Of a stretch of DNA of 8,141 nucleotides, positions 1-8,040 are shown one piece after another. Under the pieces are notes generated by a model. The model did no database searches and was not told where the DNA came from. It worked only from the letters and a program-made list of their open reading frames with translations. Each line of letters starts with the position of its first letter. Within the stretch, counting starts at the first letter, position 1. A program made the translations under genes and the position numbers. This DNA comes from Sideroxydans sp. (GTDB taxonomy: Bacteria > Pseudomonadota > Gammaproteobacteria > Burkholderiales > Gallionellaceae), in assembly GCA_020057805.1 (NCBI GenBank), contig JAGVFD010000008.1:1-8141 (forward strand). The letters run 5' to 3'.

Positions 1-959
1 GCATCTTCTGCACGCATGCGTTCTTTGATGAAGGCATGGCCAGTCTTGGATTGGATGGCGATGCCGCCCGACTGCTGAACGACATCCATGGTGTTCCAAG
101 TGAGGCGCGGGTCATGGATGATCTTCTCGCCGGGGTTCTTGACCAAGAAGGCGGCCGCCAACAGTCCCACGATGTAATAGCCTTCGATGAATTCGCCGTG
201 TTCGTCGAACAGGAAGCAACGGTCAAAGTCGCCATCCCATGCGATGCCCATATCGGCCTTGTGCGCCTTCACCGCATCGGTAGTGGCTGCACGGTTCTCT
301 GGTAACAGAGGATTGGGGATGCCGTTGGGGAACGTGCCATCTGCTTCGTGATGCACTTTGATGAAGGTGATAGGGAGGTTCAGTTGTTTGAAGCGCGCCT
401 CGATCTCGTCAATGACATGCCCTGCCGCCCCATTGCCTGAGTTGACCACGAGCTTCAGCGGTTTGATGGCCGTAGGTTCGATGTAGGTCAGCAGGTGATC
501 GACAAAAGGCTTGAGGATGGATTGCTGGGTAAGGCTTCCGCGCTTGCTTGCGGGTGCGAACTGGTTGGCTTCTGCCAAGACTTGGATGGCCTTAAGTCCC
601 GTATCACCACTAATTGGAACCGCTCCACGGGCGACTAGCTTCATGCCGTTGTAGTCCATGGGGTTGTGGCTGGCGGTAACTTCGATGCCGCCGTCCACAT
701 CCAGATGGAATGAGGCGAAGTAGATCTCTTCTGTGCCCACCATGCCAATGTCGATGACGTCTGCGCCACCATCCATCAAGCCATTTGCCAAGGCTTGTTT
801 GAGTGTGGCACTGGTGAGGCGCACATCACCACCCACGACGACACGCTTGGCAACCAAGTGTTGCGCATAGGCGCGCCCGATGCGATAGGCGACATCATCA
901 TTGAGTTCATCACCCAGCTTGCCTCGGATGTCGTAGGCTTTGAAACAGGTGAGGCTCAT
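1..959 (-). CDS. manB: Phosphomannomutase ManB/CpsG, 3' end cut by window edge
   Basis: Interconverts mannose-6-phosphate and mannose-1-phosphate in the cytoplasm, the middle step of GDP-mannose synthesis. I translated it by hand from ATG at 959-957 and it is open for 319 codons to the window edge; the family is about 450-460 residues, so roughly 70% is present. It starts [13 protein letters not shown], typical of alpha-D-phosphohexomutases. TASHNP at residues 95-100 carries the phosphoserine (Ser97), and DGDFDR at 242-247 is the Mg-binding loop. [13 protein letters not shown] at 304-316 resembles the sugar-binding region of E. coli CpsG. The start overlaps the manC stop as ATGA (959-956), which suggests translational coupling, with a modest AGGG seven bases upstream. 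Pairing with manC supports phosphomannomutase rather than phosphoglucomutase, although some relatives act on both sugars. No frame break is seen. Confidence 0.95.
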   Translation of the reverse strand, partial: MSLTCFKAYDIRGKLGDELNDDVAYRIGRAYAQHLVAKRVVVGGDVRLTSATLKQALANGLMDGGADVIDIGMVGTEEIYFASFHLDVDGGIEVTASHNPMDYNGMKLVARGAVPISGDTGLKAIQVLAEANQFAPASKRGSLTQQSILKPFVDHLLTYIEPTAIKPLKLVVNSGNGAAGHVIDEIEARFKQLNLPITFIKVHHEADGTFPNGIPNPLLPENRAATTDAVKAHKADMGIAWDGDFDRCFLFDEHGEFIEGYYIVGLLAAAFLVKNPGEKIIHDPRLTWNTMDVVQQSGGIAIQSKTGHAFIKERMRAED

Positions 960-2404
960 GTTTTGACCCTGCCATACACGTCATCGAAACGCACGATGTC
1001 GTCTTCGCCAAGATACTCACCACTCTGCACTTCAATCATCACCAAGGGCAACATGCCAGGATTCTCCAGTCGATGTTTGTGGCCTGCGGGGATGTAGGTG
1101 GATTCATTGGTCTGAATAAAGAGTTCTTGCTGACCGTTGACGACTTTAGCCATGCCGCTAACGACGATCCAGTGTTCGCTGCGGTGGTGATGCATCTGCA
1201 AGGAAAGGGAGGCGCCTACTTTGACTTCGATACGCTTGATCTTGAAGTGCGGACCTTCTTCCAGCACGGTGTAAGTGCCCCAAGGGCGATGGACGGTGCT
1301 ATGCAGGCGGTGTGCTTCGTGCCCTTCTTTTTTGAGGCGGGCATAGATGTGTTTGACGTCTTGTGCTCGGTTGCGGTCGGCAACCAGTACAGCATCGGCG
1401 GTGTCGATGATGACAAGGTCTTTGACACCGACGGCACCGACCATGCGGTCGTTGCTTTGGATGTAGCAGTTGGAAACGTCGTGCATCATCACTTCGCCTT
1501 CGATGCGGTTGCCTTGGGCGTCCGCTGGGGTGAGGTCACCCAGTGCAGTCCATGAGCCGATGTCGCTCCAACCGATGTCGCAGGGGACGACGGCGACGTT
1601 GGCGGATTTCTCCATCACAGCGTAGTCGATGGAATCATCCGGCACTTGTTTGAAGGCAGTGGAATCGAGTTCCAGTTGGCTGAAGCCTTTGCCTTCGGCA
1701 CTGCGAGACTCGGCGATACATGCGATGGTGGCGGAAAGGATGGCTGGGCAGTGTTTCTCCATCTCTTTGAGCATGACACCCGCTTGGAAACAGAACATGC
1801 CAGAGTTCCACAAGAAGCGGCCGGAGGCGACGTATTCTTTAGCGGTCTCTAGGTTAGGTTTCTCGACGAAGCGTTTGACGGTGTTGCCATCGGCTTCGAT
1901 GTAGCCATAGCCGGTCTCGGGCATGTCGGGCTTGATACCGAAGGTGACGAGCTTGCCTTGGCCGGCCAGCTGCATCGCACTCTCCACTGCCTTGGCAAAA
2001 GATTCTTGGTCTGCGATCAGATGGTCAGCGGCCAGTACGAGCAGGCAGGCGTCATCACCATGCTTTGCAGCCACTTGAAGTGCGGCAGCGGCGATGGCGG
2101 GTGCGGTGTTGCGACCGAAGGGTTCGAGGATGAAGCGGTTGGTGAAGGCTTTGTTGCCTGGGATGCCCGCAACTTCACGGTATTCGTCTTCGGTCTTAAA
2201 GAACAAGTCGCGGTTGGTGACGGTCATGGTCTCGACGGCTTGCGGCAACACCGCGCCACGTAGCCATGCCTTCTGCAACAAACTCTGCCCATCTCCTAAA
2301 CGAATGAATGGTTTTGGATGGGTCTCACGAGAGACTGGCCACAGGCGGGAACCAGCGCCACCGCAGAGAATAGTGGGAATAAGTAATTTTTTATCTGTAT
2401 TCAT
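956..2404 (-). CDS. manC: Mannose-1-phosphate guanylyltransferase / mannose-6-phosphate isomerase (bifunctional)
   Basis: Two-domain cytoplasmic enzyme of 482 residues, close to the usual length of about 470-480. The N-terminal nucleotidyltransferase domain makes GDP-mannose from mannose-1-phosphate and [16 protein letters not shown] at residues 14-26 followed by PKP at 30-32 is the nucleotide-binding signature, with EKPN at 181-184 and GWSDIGSW at 278-285. The C-terminal type II phosphomannose isomerase cupin (about 370-480) converts fructose-6-phosphate to mannose-6-phosphate: [15 protein letters not shown] at 403-417 and [12 protein letters not shown] at 439-450 supply metal ligands. With ManB it completes the route from fructose-6-phosphate to GDP-mannose. 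The start is supported by GAGGTGA (2414-2420) nine bases upstream. It lies 32 bases after cysC and overlaps manB by 4 bases. A hand count over 1561-2040 gives about 56% GC, clearly above cysC. Confidence 0.97.
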   Translation of the reverse strand: MNTDKKLLIPTILCGGAGSRLWPVSRETHPKPFIRLGDGQSLLQKAWLRGAVLPQAVETMTVTNRDLFFKTEDEYREVAGIPGNKAFTNRFILEPFGRNTAPAIAAAALQVAAKHGDDACLLVLAADHLIADQESFAKAVESAMQLAGQGKLVTFGIKPDMPETGYGYIEADGNTVKRFVEKPNLETAKEYVASGRFLWNSGMFCFQAGVMLKEMEKHCPAILSATIACIAESRSAEGKGFSQLELDSTAFKQVPDDSIDYAVMEKSANVAVVPCDIGWSDIGSWTALGDLTPADAQGNRIEGEVMMHDVSNCYIQSNDRMVGAVGVKDLVIIDTADAVLVADRNRAQDVKHIYARLKKEGHEAHRLHSTVHRPWGTYTVLEEGPHFKIKRIEVKVGASLSLQMHHHRSEHWIVVSGMAKVVNGQQELFIQTNESTYIPAGHKHRLENPGMLPLVMIEVQSGEYLGEDDIVRFDDVYGRVKT

Positions 2405-2436
2405 GCTAGTACATCACCTCTATGGCACGATCAATG

Positions 2437-3057
2437 TTAATTTGACTTTGCTATGCCTCGTGTCACAAGGAGAGTAATAACTGCATTGACACATGACTCC
2501 AAGGACTCCTCACCTGTCATGACAGTAAGTTCCGGATTGTCTGGCACTTCATAAGGCGAAGAGATTCCAGTGAAATCTTTAATGACACCCTGACGCGCTT
2601 TCTTATACAGTCCTTTTACGTCACGTTGCTCACATACTTCTATAGAGCTGTCGCAATAAATCTCAAAAAAATCTCCGTGTTGCGCTATGTTTCTAACTCT
2701 CTCTCGATCAGCACTGAACGGAGAAATGAATGCGGTCAGCACAATCACGCCAGCCTCAACAAACAGCTTGGCAAGTTCTCCAACACGTCGTATGTTTTCA
2801 ATCCTATCTTCATTTGAAAACCCCAGATCACCACACAATCCATTACGAACATTGTCACCATCCAACACAAATGTTCTGCATTCCATCTGGTGCAATCGTT
2901 CTTCTACAGCGTGTGCCAAGGTTGATTTACCCGCACCTGATAGCCCCGTGAACCATAAAATGGCGCCACGATGGTTGTTTTGCTCTTCCCGCAGTACTCG
3001 CGTAACGGTTGCATGATGCCAAACCACATTGCTTGACACTACTTTTTCATTGCTCAT
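2437..3057 (-). CDS. cysC: Adenylylsulfate (APS) kinase
   Basis: Phosphorylates adenosine 5'-phosphosulfate with ATP to give PAPS, the activated sulfate used for reduction or by sulfotransferases. It is a complete stand-alone kinase of 206 residues (E. coli CysC is about 200). The P-loop GLSGAGKST is at residues 38-46, DGDNVR at 66-71, ISPF at 111-114 covers the conserved serine region, and [10 protein letters not shown] at 148-157 with FTGISSPYE at 162-170 forms the family C-terminal signature. There is no fused ATP sulfurylase or CysN GTPase domain. The start overlaps the cysQ stop by one base (TAATG), with AAGGA (3067-3071) nine bases upstream. Hand-counted GC over 2521-3000 is about 46%, lower than manC. 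Placement in a polysaccharide export operon, with no cysD, cysN or cysH beside it, suggests PAPS for sulfation rather than for cysteine synthesis; that role is inferred. Confidence 0.95.
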   Translation of the reverse strand: MSNEKVVSSNVVWHHATVTRVLREEQNNHRGAILWFTGLSGAGKSTLAHAVEERLHQMECRTFVLDGDNVRNGLCGDLGFSNEDRIENIRRVGELAKLFVEAGVIVLTAFISPFSADRERVRNIAQHGDFFEIYCDSSIEVCEQRDVKGLYKKARQGVIKDFTGISSPYEVPDNPELTVMTGEESLESCVNAVITLLVTRGIAKSN

Positions 3058-3875
3058 TATTTATAATCCTTAATCAGCTGCCCCAACCAAGAATCTTCGC
3101 TGTCGTAAACGAAGAATTCTGGGTTGTGCAAATCTTTCTTGTTGTAGTGCAATTGATCTCCGTGTCGATCACGGACGACGCCCCCTGCCGCATTCACCAC
3201 AGCGTGGGCTGCTGCCGTATCCCATTCCATGGTAGGTCCAAGACGCGGATAAAAATGTGCGGCACCTTCTGCTACCAAGCACAGCTTGAGTGAGCTACCC
3301 ATGCTGATGCATTCATAGTTACCTAACTGATTGAGCAGCGCTTGGGTGCGTTCATCGCTGTGGGAACGGCTAGCAACAACTTTGATGCTTCCCCCAACAT
3401 GCTGCTTTACCCGCATAGGAATCGCTTGAGCTTGTCCGCGCTGCACGAATGCACCTGACTCTAGTGCACCAAAGTAGCAAACATCCAAAACTGGTGCATA
3501 CACAACCCCCAGAACTGGCACACCACTCTCAATCAACGCGATATTGACGGTAAATTCTCCGTTTCGCTTGATAAACTCTTTTGTGCCATCAAGTGGATCA
3601 ACCAGCCAGAATTTTTTCCAATTCACTCGCTCTTCATAAGAAATGTCAGCCGCTTCTTCTGAAAGAATCGGAATCTCTGGAGTAAGTTTGGACAGGCCTG
3701 CGACAATTGCATGGTGAGATGCAAGATCTGCCAGGGTGAGTGGCGAGGCATCTGCCTTACTGGTTTCCCCAAAATCAGCTTTGGAGTAGATCTCCAAAAT
3801 GTCGGCTCCAGCTTTTCGAGCGAGAACTTGTAGCTGTGGCAACAGGTCAGCCAGCGTGAAGGTTGTGCTGGTCAT
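3057..3875 (-). CDS. cysQ: 3'(2'),5'-bisphosphate nucleotidase CysQ (PAP phosphatase)
   Basis: Member of the inositol monophosphatase-like, Mg-dependent, Li-sensitive phosphatase family, expected to hydrolyse 3'-phosphoadenosine-5'-phosphate (PAP) to AMP. PAP is the by-product of every PAPS-dependent sulfotransferase and of PAPS reductase, and inhibits them. The 272 residues show SPLTLAD at 44-50, ILSEE at 70-74, the metal-binding signature DPLDGTKEF at 93-101, and the second signature [16 protein letters not shown] at 217-232. The order is that of CysQ rather than SuhB, and the neighbouring cysC strengthens the choice. It is a little longer than E. coli CysQ (about 246 residues). GGGAGA at 3885-3890, nine bases upstream, supports the start. 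It lies 39 bases after the Wzz-family gene and overlaps cysC by one base. An inositol or fructose bisphosphate phosphatase is much less likely. Confidence 0.92.
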   Translation of the reverse strand: MTSTTFTLADLLPQLQVLARKAGADILEIYSKADFGETSKADASPLTLADLASHHAIVAGLSKLTPEIPILSEEAADISYEERVNWKKFWLVDPLDGTKEFIKRNGEFTVNIALIESGVPVLGVVYAPVLDVCYFGALESGAFVQRGQAQAIPMRVKQHVGGSIKVVASRSHSDERTQALLNQLGNYECISMGSSLKLCLVAEGAAHFYPRLGPTMEWDTAAAHAVVNAAGGVVRDRHGDQLHYNKKDLHNPEFFVYDSEDSWLGQLIKDYK

Positions 3876-3914
3876 ATTATTGATTCTCCCACTGATGATG
3901 ATTGAGGTTGCACA

Positions 3915-4835
3915 CTAGTTATCAGAAAGCTTTGCCTGTTCGTCTTCTTGTTCACGTCGTTTTGTCATACCTTCTTTGATGAAGGCGTACAGCATCGCCA
4001 TGAACCCCGCCACAAATGAGCTCAAAATAACGATGATTGCCCGCTTGGGTTTCAATTTTTTATCTGGAGCGACCGCAGGATCCAGCACTTTGAATGCGAA
4101 GTCTTTTTGAGTGCTAGCGAGCATCGCGTTGCGTTGCTCGCTGGCAATCAAGTCATACAATGTCTTGCGCATCTCTGCAACTTGCGTTCGCATTAATTCT
4201 TGATTTAGGTAGGACAAACTTTGCTCACTGCGAAGTATCGCTTTCTGTGCCAAATACTGATTTAGCCTTGCTACAAGATCATTCGTCCATTCTGCTGCCA
4301 ATTCTGGATCTTCCCAATTGATTGAAACTGCAATTAAGCCGGTCTCCTCGTCGCTGGTTACGAGCAACATCTTATCTTCGATGAAGAGTCGATATACATC
4401 CCACTGTCCAGGCGGATCCTCATCCACCGACTGGGATAACAACCCTGGTTCAAACAAAATGGGTTGTATTTTTTTCTCTTGAACAAATTTCCATAGAAAC
4501 TCTCGAGACTGTAATACAGCCAAGCTCTCTGCTGTATTTCCCCCTCCAAGTGAGATGCCCGCCATTGAGGCTAAACCGCCCAATCCACCCAAAGCAGAAG
4601 CAATTCCACCTGCTGGAGCATCTTCTGTTTGAGCAGGTGCTAGCAATATCTGCGCTTGATAGATATTGGGCATCATCAGTGAGATGGCTGCAGCAAGCAC
4701 AGCTGCACCAAACCCCGACCGAAGAATCATGCGTTTATGCTTAAGTATTGTGCGCCAAAGTTCGACCAAGTCGATCTCGTCTTCCTGCTTGACATCAAAA
4801 CTCTGGCTTGGGCGGACACCAAATTGGTCGCTCAT
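3915..4835 (-). CDS. Wzz-family polysaccharide chain-length determinant / export co-polymerase, no kinase domain
   Basis: Inner-membrane protein of 306 residues, taken to control chain length or couple assembly to export. EIDLVELWRTILKHKRMI at about residues 20-37 is the usual Wzz N-terminal motif leading into the first membrane segment (about 37-56). A glycine-rich stretch at 76-99 is typical of exopolysaccharide co-polymerases. The periplasmic part ends in a helical region of likely coiled coil (about 180-240). LDPAVAPDKKLKPKR at 251-265 is the proline-rich motif before the second membrane segment (about 266-286), followed by a charged cytoplasmic tail. No Walker A motif or tyrosine cluster is present, so it lacks the autokinase half of Wzc. 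The frame stays open upstream to 4988, but that part is inside the export gene and reads as unrelated Arg/Cys-rich sequence. The chosen ATG overlaps the export gene stop as ATGA (4835-4832). Confidence 0.9.
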   Translation of the reverse strand: MSDQFGVRPSQSFDVKQEDEIDLVELWRTILKHKRMILRSGFGAAVLAAAISLMMPNIYQAQILLAPAQTEDAPAGGIASALGGLGGLASMAGISLGGGNTAESLAVLQSREFLWKFVQEKKIQPILFEPGLLSQSVDEDPPGQWDVYRLFIEDKMLLVTSDEETGLIAVSINWEDPELAAEWTNDLVARLNQYLAQKAILRSEQSLSYLNQELMRTQVAEMRKTLYDLIASEQRNAMLASTQKDFAFKVLDPAVAPDKKLKPKRAIIVILSSFVAGFMAMLYAFIKEGMTKRREQEDEQAKLSDN

Positions 4836-7800
4836 TTGAACACCCCAATTGCTTTCATAGCAGCAATGCTGGTACCGATTTGCATCGTCGCGCGCGACCA
4901 ATCCAAAGCTACGTCTAGCAGGTTGATATGATCTAGCTCTTGAGGCACAACGATGGTGTCTCCAGGGCCAATATTGTCGACGAACCAACCTCCAATATCA
5001 GCCTCCACTTTGCCATTAGCGCGAACAAAATAAATTGCTCCCTTGTCAGCCATGCGCGTTGGGGCTGCCTCATTCAGATAGTCTTTATAATCTTTAGATG
5101 AGTGATAAAGCAGCGCAGACTGGTTATATACCTCTCCGACCACTAACACTTCATCAGGCTGCTTAGGAATATAGAGTTTATCTCCATCTCTGAGCTGAAT
5201 ATCAAATCCGCTATCTTTAAGATTTTCGATAGCAGATAGCTCAATCACCATACGTCCTGTGGCGTTCACAGACTTAAGCTGCGCCAATAATCGCTTACTT
5301 GTCTCCAACGCCTGTTCTCTATGCGAACGCAATACCTCGTCACGCAGCGAAGCAACCGGTATATCGAGTTGAGCAGTTTCGCTTTCCATACGCCTTACCA
5401 ACTCGTTTAATTGTTTTTGCTGCTCCTGGCGCACAGACTCCCGAATAAATACAGCCCCTGTCAAGAATGCTTCCTTGGTGTAGCCGCCCACTCGTTCCAA
5501 CACTGTCGAAAGTCGCTCACCTTCTTCTACAGGATAAATGCCGGGATGTAGCACTTCTCCTCTTACTTCGATCTTCTCTGCTGCGCGCCAATTACTAAGT
5601 CTGCGCACCATCAAGACATCATGCGGCTGAAGCAATACATTGGATGCTGCATCACCCTGCATCGCTGCGCCTAAATCAAGTTCAATACGCTGTGAAACTC
5701 GTTTTTCTGCACCCTCAATTTTGTAGCGCGTAATTTCCGCTTTTTTCATGAAAACGGCTTCCGTTACGCCCCCCCCTGCAAATACCAAATCCGACACCCG
5801 CATTCCCTGACTCAAGGGCAAGGTGGTTGGCTGAAGCACTTCACCTGTCACACTTACAACATCACGAGTATTGGGCTCGTCATTTACCCGACCCACCGTT
5901 AACGAGTCATATGGTTCAAGTAACAAATTAGCGGCTTCATCGCCTTTTAACGCGGCAGTAAGGTCGATTTCAAGATGGTTAGAAACGCGCTTTTCACCAT
6001 CCAGCACTTTGAAGCGAGTCAATCTGGCTTTTTTGAGGAAGGCAAACTCTGTGACACTGCCTCCCGCAAAAACCAAATCTGACACTCGCATGCCTTTAGT
6101 AAGTGGCACAGTATCCGGATGATTTACTTGCCCTGAAATTGAAACCACCTCACTCAACTTGGTCTCATAAATTGAATGCACCACTACACGATCCAAGTCT
6201 TGCAACTGAATGTCATTCAAGGTGTCCGCCGCCATCGCCAGCGCTAAATTGACTTTATAAAGCTGCACAATTCGTGTTTGCGGATCGGTTCGATAAACCT
6301 CGACTAAACCCAAGTCTGTTTGGCGCAACAAACCGCCCGCTGCTAGTACCAAATCTGCAAGCCGCATATTGAGCTTGAATTCGTATTCACCTGGAGCTTG
6401 TACCGTACCTTGAATACTCACTTTGGGTTGCTGACGAAAGGTGGCGCGCTTAAAAATATACACACGATCACGCGATTGCAGGACCAAGTCCGATTCTAGG
6501 CCTTTGGCTTGTGGAGCGAGAATCTCGCCCAATTTGAAACGGATAATCATCGGTTCGCGTGTTGCTTCCGCTTCGCGTTCGATTACACCGTAATCCATAA
6601 ATGTCTCGGGCAGCAAATCGTCAACGGAGTTGATAAGCGAAGACACGCGCATACCATTTACCCAAGCATATTTCCCAGGACGCTTTAGGTTACCAATCAT
6701 CAAGATCTGGTTATTTTCAAACTCTGTCCCTGCAAATACTTTGACCACATCACCGCTGTGCACAGGCACATTGGCACCATTACCCAGCAACGACAGGTTG
6801 ATGACTTTTTGCTCACCTTTGCTATCAATCCGTTCGATTAAGGCTTTTTCAAGGTAGGCTTTAGGAAGCAGTCCGCCCGCCAACTTAAGAATGTCTGAAA
6901 CCGTACTCTCATTGCGCATCTCGTAGATTGCTGGACGCACCACTTCACCCGCAATACTGACTGTTTTGCTAATAGGCGGAACAAATACAACATCACCCGG
7001 CAACAGGCGCACATCCTTGCTGGTATCGCCTCGCAGTAAAAAGTCATATAGGTCAATAGTGGTTACGATTCGACCTTTACGCTTCAATTCAATTTTTCGC
7101 AGCGAACCAATTTTCTTCACGCCACCCGATGCGAATAGCGCACTGGACAGTGTCGCCAAGCCGCTCACAGTGTAGGAGCCGGGACGATACACATCACCCA
7201 ACGCAAAGATGCGAATTGAACGCAGCTGCCCCATGGTAATACTGGCCGACACGCCAATCATCTTTTGCTTAATTTGCTCGGCCAACAACGCCTTGCCCTG
7301 CGCAAAACTTAATCCTGCCACCGAAATTGGGCCAATCTGCGGGAACGATACCGAACCCTGTCTATCTACCGTTAGCGCCAATTCTCTATTGTCACTTCCA
7401 AATAATTGGACTTTAATTTCATCGCCAGGCCCCAGCACGTATTCAGGTGGAACAGGCACATCAGTAACGGGAGCAAACGTTGTTGGCTCTGAAGAAAATA
7501 GGTCATAGCCAAATTGCCGCAAGTTGGCGGTGCTTACTTCGAGAGGCTTGGACTCACGAGTAAATTCCTCATAAGAACGGCGAATTTCCAATTTATCGGC
7601 GGCTTGCTGCGAACCCACTTGCACTACGGGAATGTCCGCTACGGCAGATTCTTTGACTTCTTGCTTCGCAACCCGCTCATCAATAACGTCAGTTTTAATT
7701 TCGGTTTCTAAACGCCCCACTTCTTGTGGACGCGCTATCGAAACTTGAGGTGCGGTAGGAGGGCTGGATCTAGGTTGGGCTGAATTCCCACCCGCCTGTT

Positions 7801-7969
7801 GTGCCAAGGCCGCACGCTGCTCGGGGGATAGTTGCTGCAATTGCTGAAGCTGCGCCGGCGTAAGCGAGCCCAATAATTCCGCCTGATTTGCCGCACACGC
7901 CCATTGAGAACCCACAAAGTAGAGCCCTAAAAAAACTAGAGACAACAGTGACTTATTAAAATATTTCAT
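4832..7969 (-). CDS. Large multi-SLBB polysaccharide export protein (Wza-like outer-membrane secretin)
   Basis: Predicted outer-membrane/periplasmic export channel of 1045 residues. A signal peptide (basic MKYFNK, hydrophobic to about 22) likely ends at ACA (24-26). Cys25 lacks a good lipobox, so a lipid anchor as in Wza is doubtful. Next come a Gln-rich segment with two LTPAQLQQL/LSPEQRAAL-like units (36-60) and a Pro-rich linker. The polysaccharide export domain is about 174-248 (PEYVLGPGDEIKVQLFG). SLBB-type modules follow at about 251-332, 336-412, 421-507, 516-598, 607-695, 703-791 and 799-936, with a divergent eighth at 941-1008. Module seven carries a charged helical insertion (about 845-905). 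Residues about 1014-1040 could form the amphipathic helix of the outer-membrane pore. Wza has about 380 residues and far fewer modules. A codon run at 732-734 forms a G8 tract. It is the first gene of the operon; GAGGA (7974-7978) sits only four bases from the ATG. Confidence 0.92.
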   Translation of the reverse strand: MKYFNKSLLSLVFLGLYFVGSQWACAANQAELLGSLTPAQLQQLQQLSPEQRAALAQQAGGNSAQPRSSPPTAPQVSIARPQEVGRLETEIKTDVIDERVAKQEVKESAVADIPVVQVGSQQAADKLEIRRSYEEFTRESKPLEVSTANLRQFGYDLFSSEPTTFAPVTDVPVPPEYVLGPGDEIKVQLFGSDNRELALTVDRQGSVSFPQIGPISVAGLSFAQGKALLAEQIKQKMIGVSASITMGQLRSIRIFALGDVYRPGSYTVSGLATLSSALFASGGVKKIGSLRKIELKRKGRIVTTIDLYDFLLRGDTSKDVRLLPGDVVFVPPISKTVSIAGEVVRPAIYEMRNESTVSDILKLAGGLLPKAYLEKALIERIDSKGEQKVINLSLLGNGANVPVHSGDVVKVFAGTEFENNQILMIGNLKRPGKYAWVNGMRVSSLINSVDDLLPETFMDYGVIEREAEATREPMIIRFKLGEILAPQAKGLESDLVLQSRDRVYIFKRATFRQQPKVSIQGTVQAPGEYEFKLNMRLADLVLAAGGLLRQTDLGLVEVYRTDPQTRIVQLYKVNLALAMAADTLNDIQLQDLDRVVVHSIYETKLSEVVSISGQVNHPDTVPLTKGMRVSDLVFAGGSVTEFAFLKKARLTRFKVLDGEKRVSNHLEIDLTAALKGDEAANLLLEPYDSLTVGRVNDEPNTRDVVSVTGEVLQPTTLPLSQGMRVSDLVFAGGGVTEAVFMKKAEITRYKIEGAEKRVSQRIELDLGAAMQGDAASNVLLQPHDVLMVRRLSNWRAAEKIEVRGEVLHPGIYPVEEGERLSTVLERVGGYTKEAFLTGAVFIRESVRQEQQKQLNELVRRMESETAQLDIPVASLRDEVLRSHREQALETSKRLLAQLKSVNATGRMVIELSAIENLKDSGFDIQLRDGDKLYIPKQPDEVLVVGEVYNQSALLYHSSKDYKDYLNEAAPTRMADKGAIYFVRANGKVEADIGGWFVDNIGPGDTIVVPQELDHINLLDVALDWSRATMQIGTSIAAMKAIGVFK
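4841..4846 (-). promoter_or_regulatory. Ribosome binding site that sets the Wzz-family start
   Basis: GGGGTG on the minus strand lies five bases upstream of the ATG at 4835, inside the last codons of the export gene. With the ATGA stop/start overlap it supports starting at MSDQFG rather than at the upstream in-frame ATG at 4988. The match is moderate, so re-initiation by ribosomes finishing the export gene probably contributes. Confidence 0.5.
5597..5863 (-). repeat. SLBB module 6, second copy of the tandem duplication
   Basis: Encodes residues 703-791 and pairs with module 5. The base sequences have drifted. The glycine codons here form an uninterrupted run of eight G (5769-5776), whereas the matching place in module 5 reads GCG GGA GGC AGT, so the run is not needed for the protein sequence. 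Confidence 0.85.
5769..5776 (-). repeat. G8 homopolymer inside the export gene
   Basis: Eight G on the coding strand cover GGG GGG GG(C), residues 732-734. Loss of one G would bring TAA into frame almost at once (GCA GGG GGG GCG TAA). Gain of one G would reach TGA about 18 codons later. Either change would remove the last SLBB modules and the C-terminal helix. In this window the frame is intact. Confidence 0.7.
5885..6151 (-). repeat. SLBB module 5, first copy of a tandem duplication
   Basis: Encodes residues 607-695 of the export protein. By hand alignment without gaps, 52 of 89 residues match module 6. The core GMRVSDLVFAGG is identical in both copies. The repeat period is 96 residues (288 bases). 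No other pair of modules in the protein is this close, which points to a later duplication than the one that made the other modules. Confidence 0.85.
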
Positions 7970-7973
7970 TCAA

Positions 7974-7978
7974 TCCTC
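7974..7978 (-). promoter_or_regulatory. Ribosome binding site of the export gene, unusually close spacing
   Basis: GAGGA on the minus strand ends four bases before the ATG at 7969. This is shorter than the nine-base spacing seen for cysQ, cysC and manC here. The signal peptide begins right at this ATG (MKYFNK), which supports the start despite the tight spacing. Confidence 0.55.
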
Positions 7979-8040
7979 GTGATGGCTTTACGGAGCAGAA
8001 AAAGGGAAATTCAACTGGCAATGGCCAAATATCGGTGGGC

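Noticed and set aside
1073..1555. A 160-codon open frame on the plus strand
   Set aside because: It lies wholly antisense to manC, which has all its conserved motifs. Its protein matches no family I know, and long antisense frames are common opposite GC-rich genes.
4836..4988. A 51-residue N-terminal extension of the Wzz-family protein
   Set aside because: It overlaps the well-supported end of the export gene, reads as Arg/Cys-rich nonsense, and the ATGA overlap with a nearby ribosome site explains the shorter start.
7892..7903. A lipoprotein signal at Cys25 of the export protein
   Set aside because: The residues before Cys are S-Q-W-A, which do not fit the lipobox at -3 and -2, while A-C-A just after gives a good signal peptidase I site.
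7970..8040. A JUMPstart/ops element for RfaH in the operon leader
   Set aside because: Neither GGCGGTAG nor the longer JUMPstart consensus is present on the minus strand of the leader.
7970..8040. A riboswitch or structured RNA leader, for example one sensing cyclic di-GMP
   Set aside because: Only small helices (such as TGGC/GCCA at 8016-8027) can be drawn in the 65-base leader, and no conserved aptamer core was recognised.
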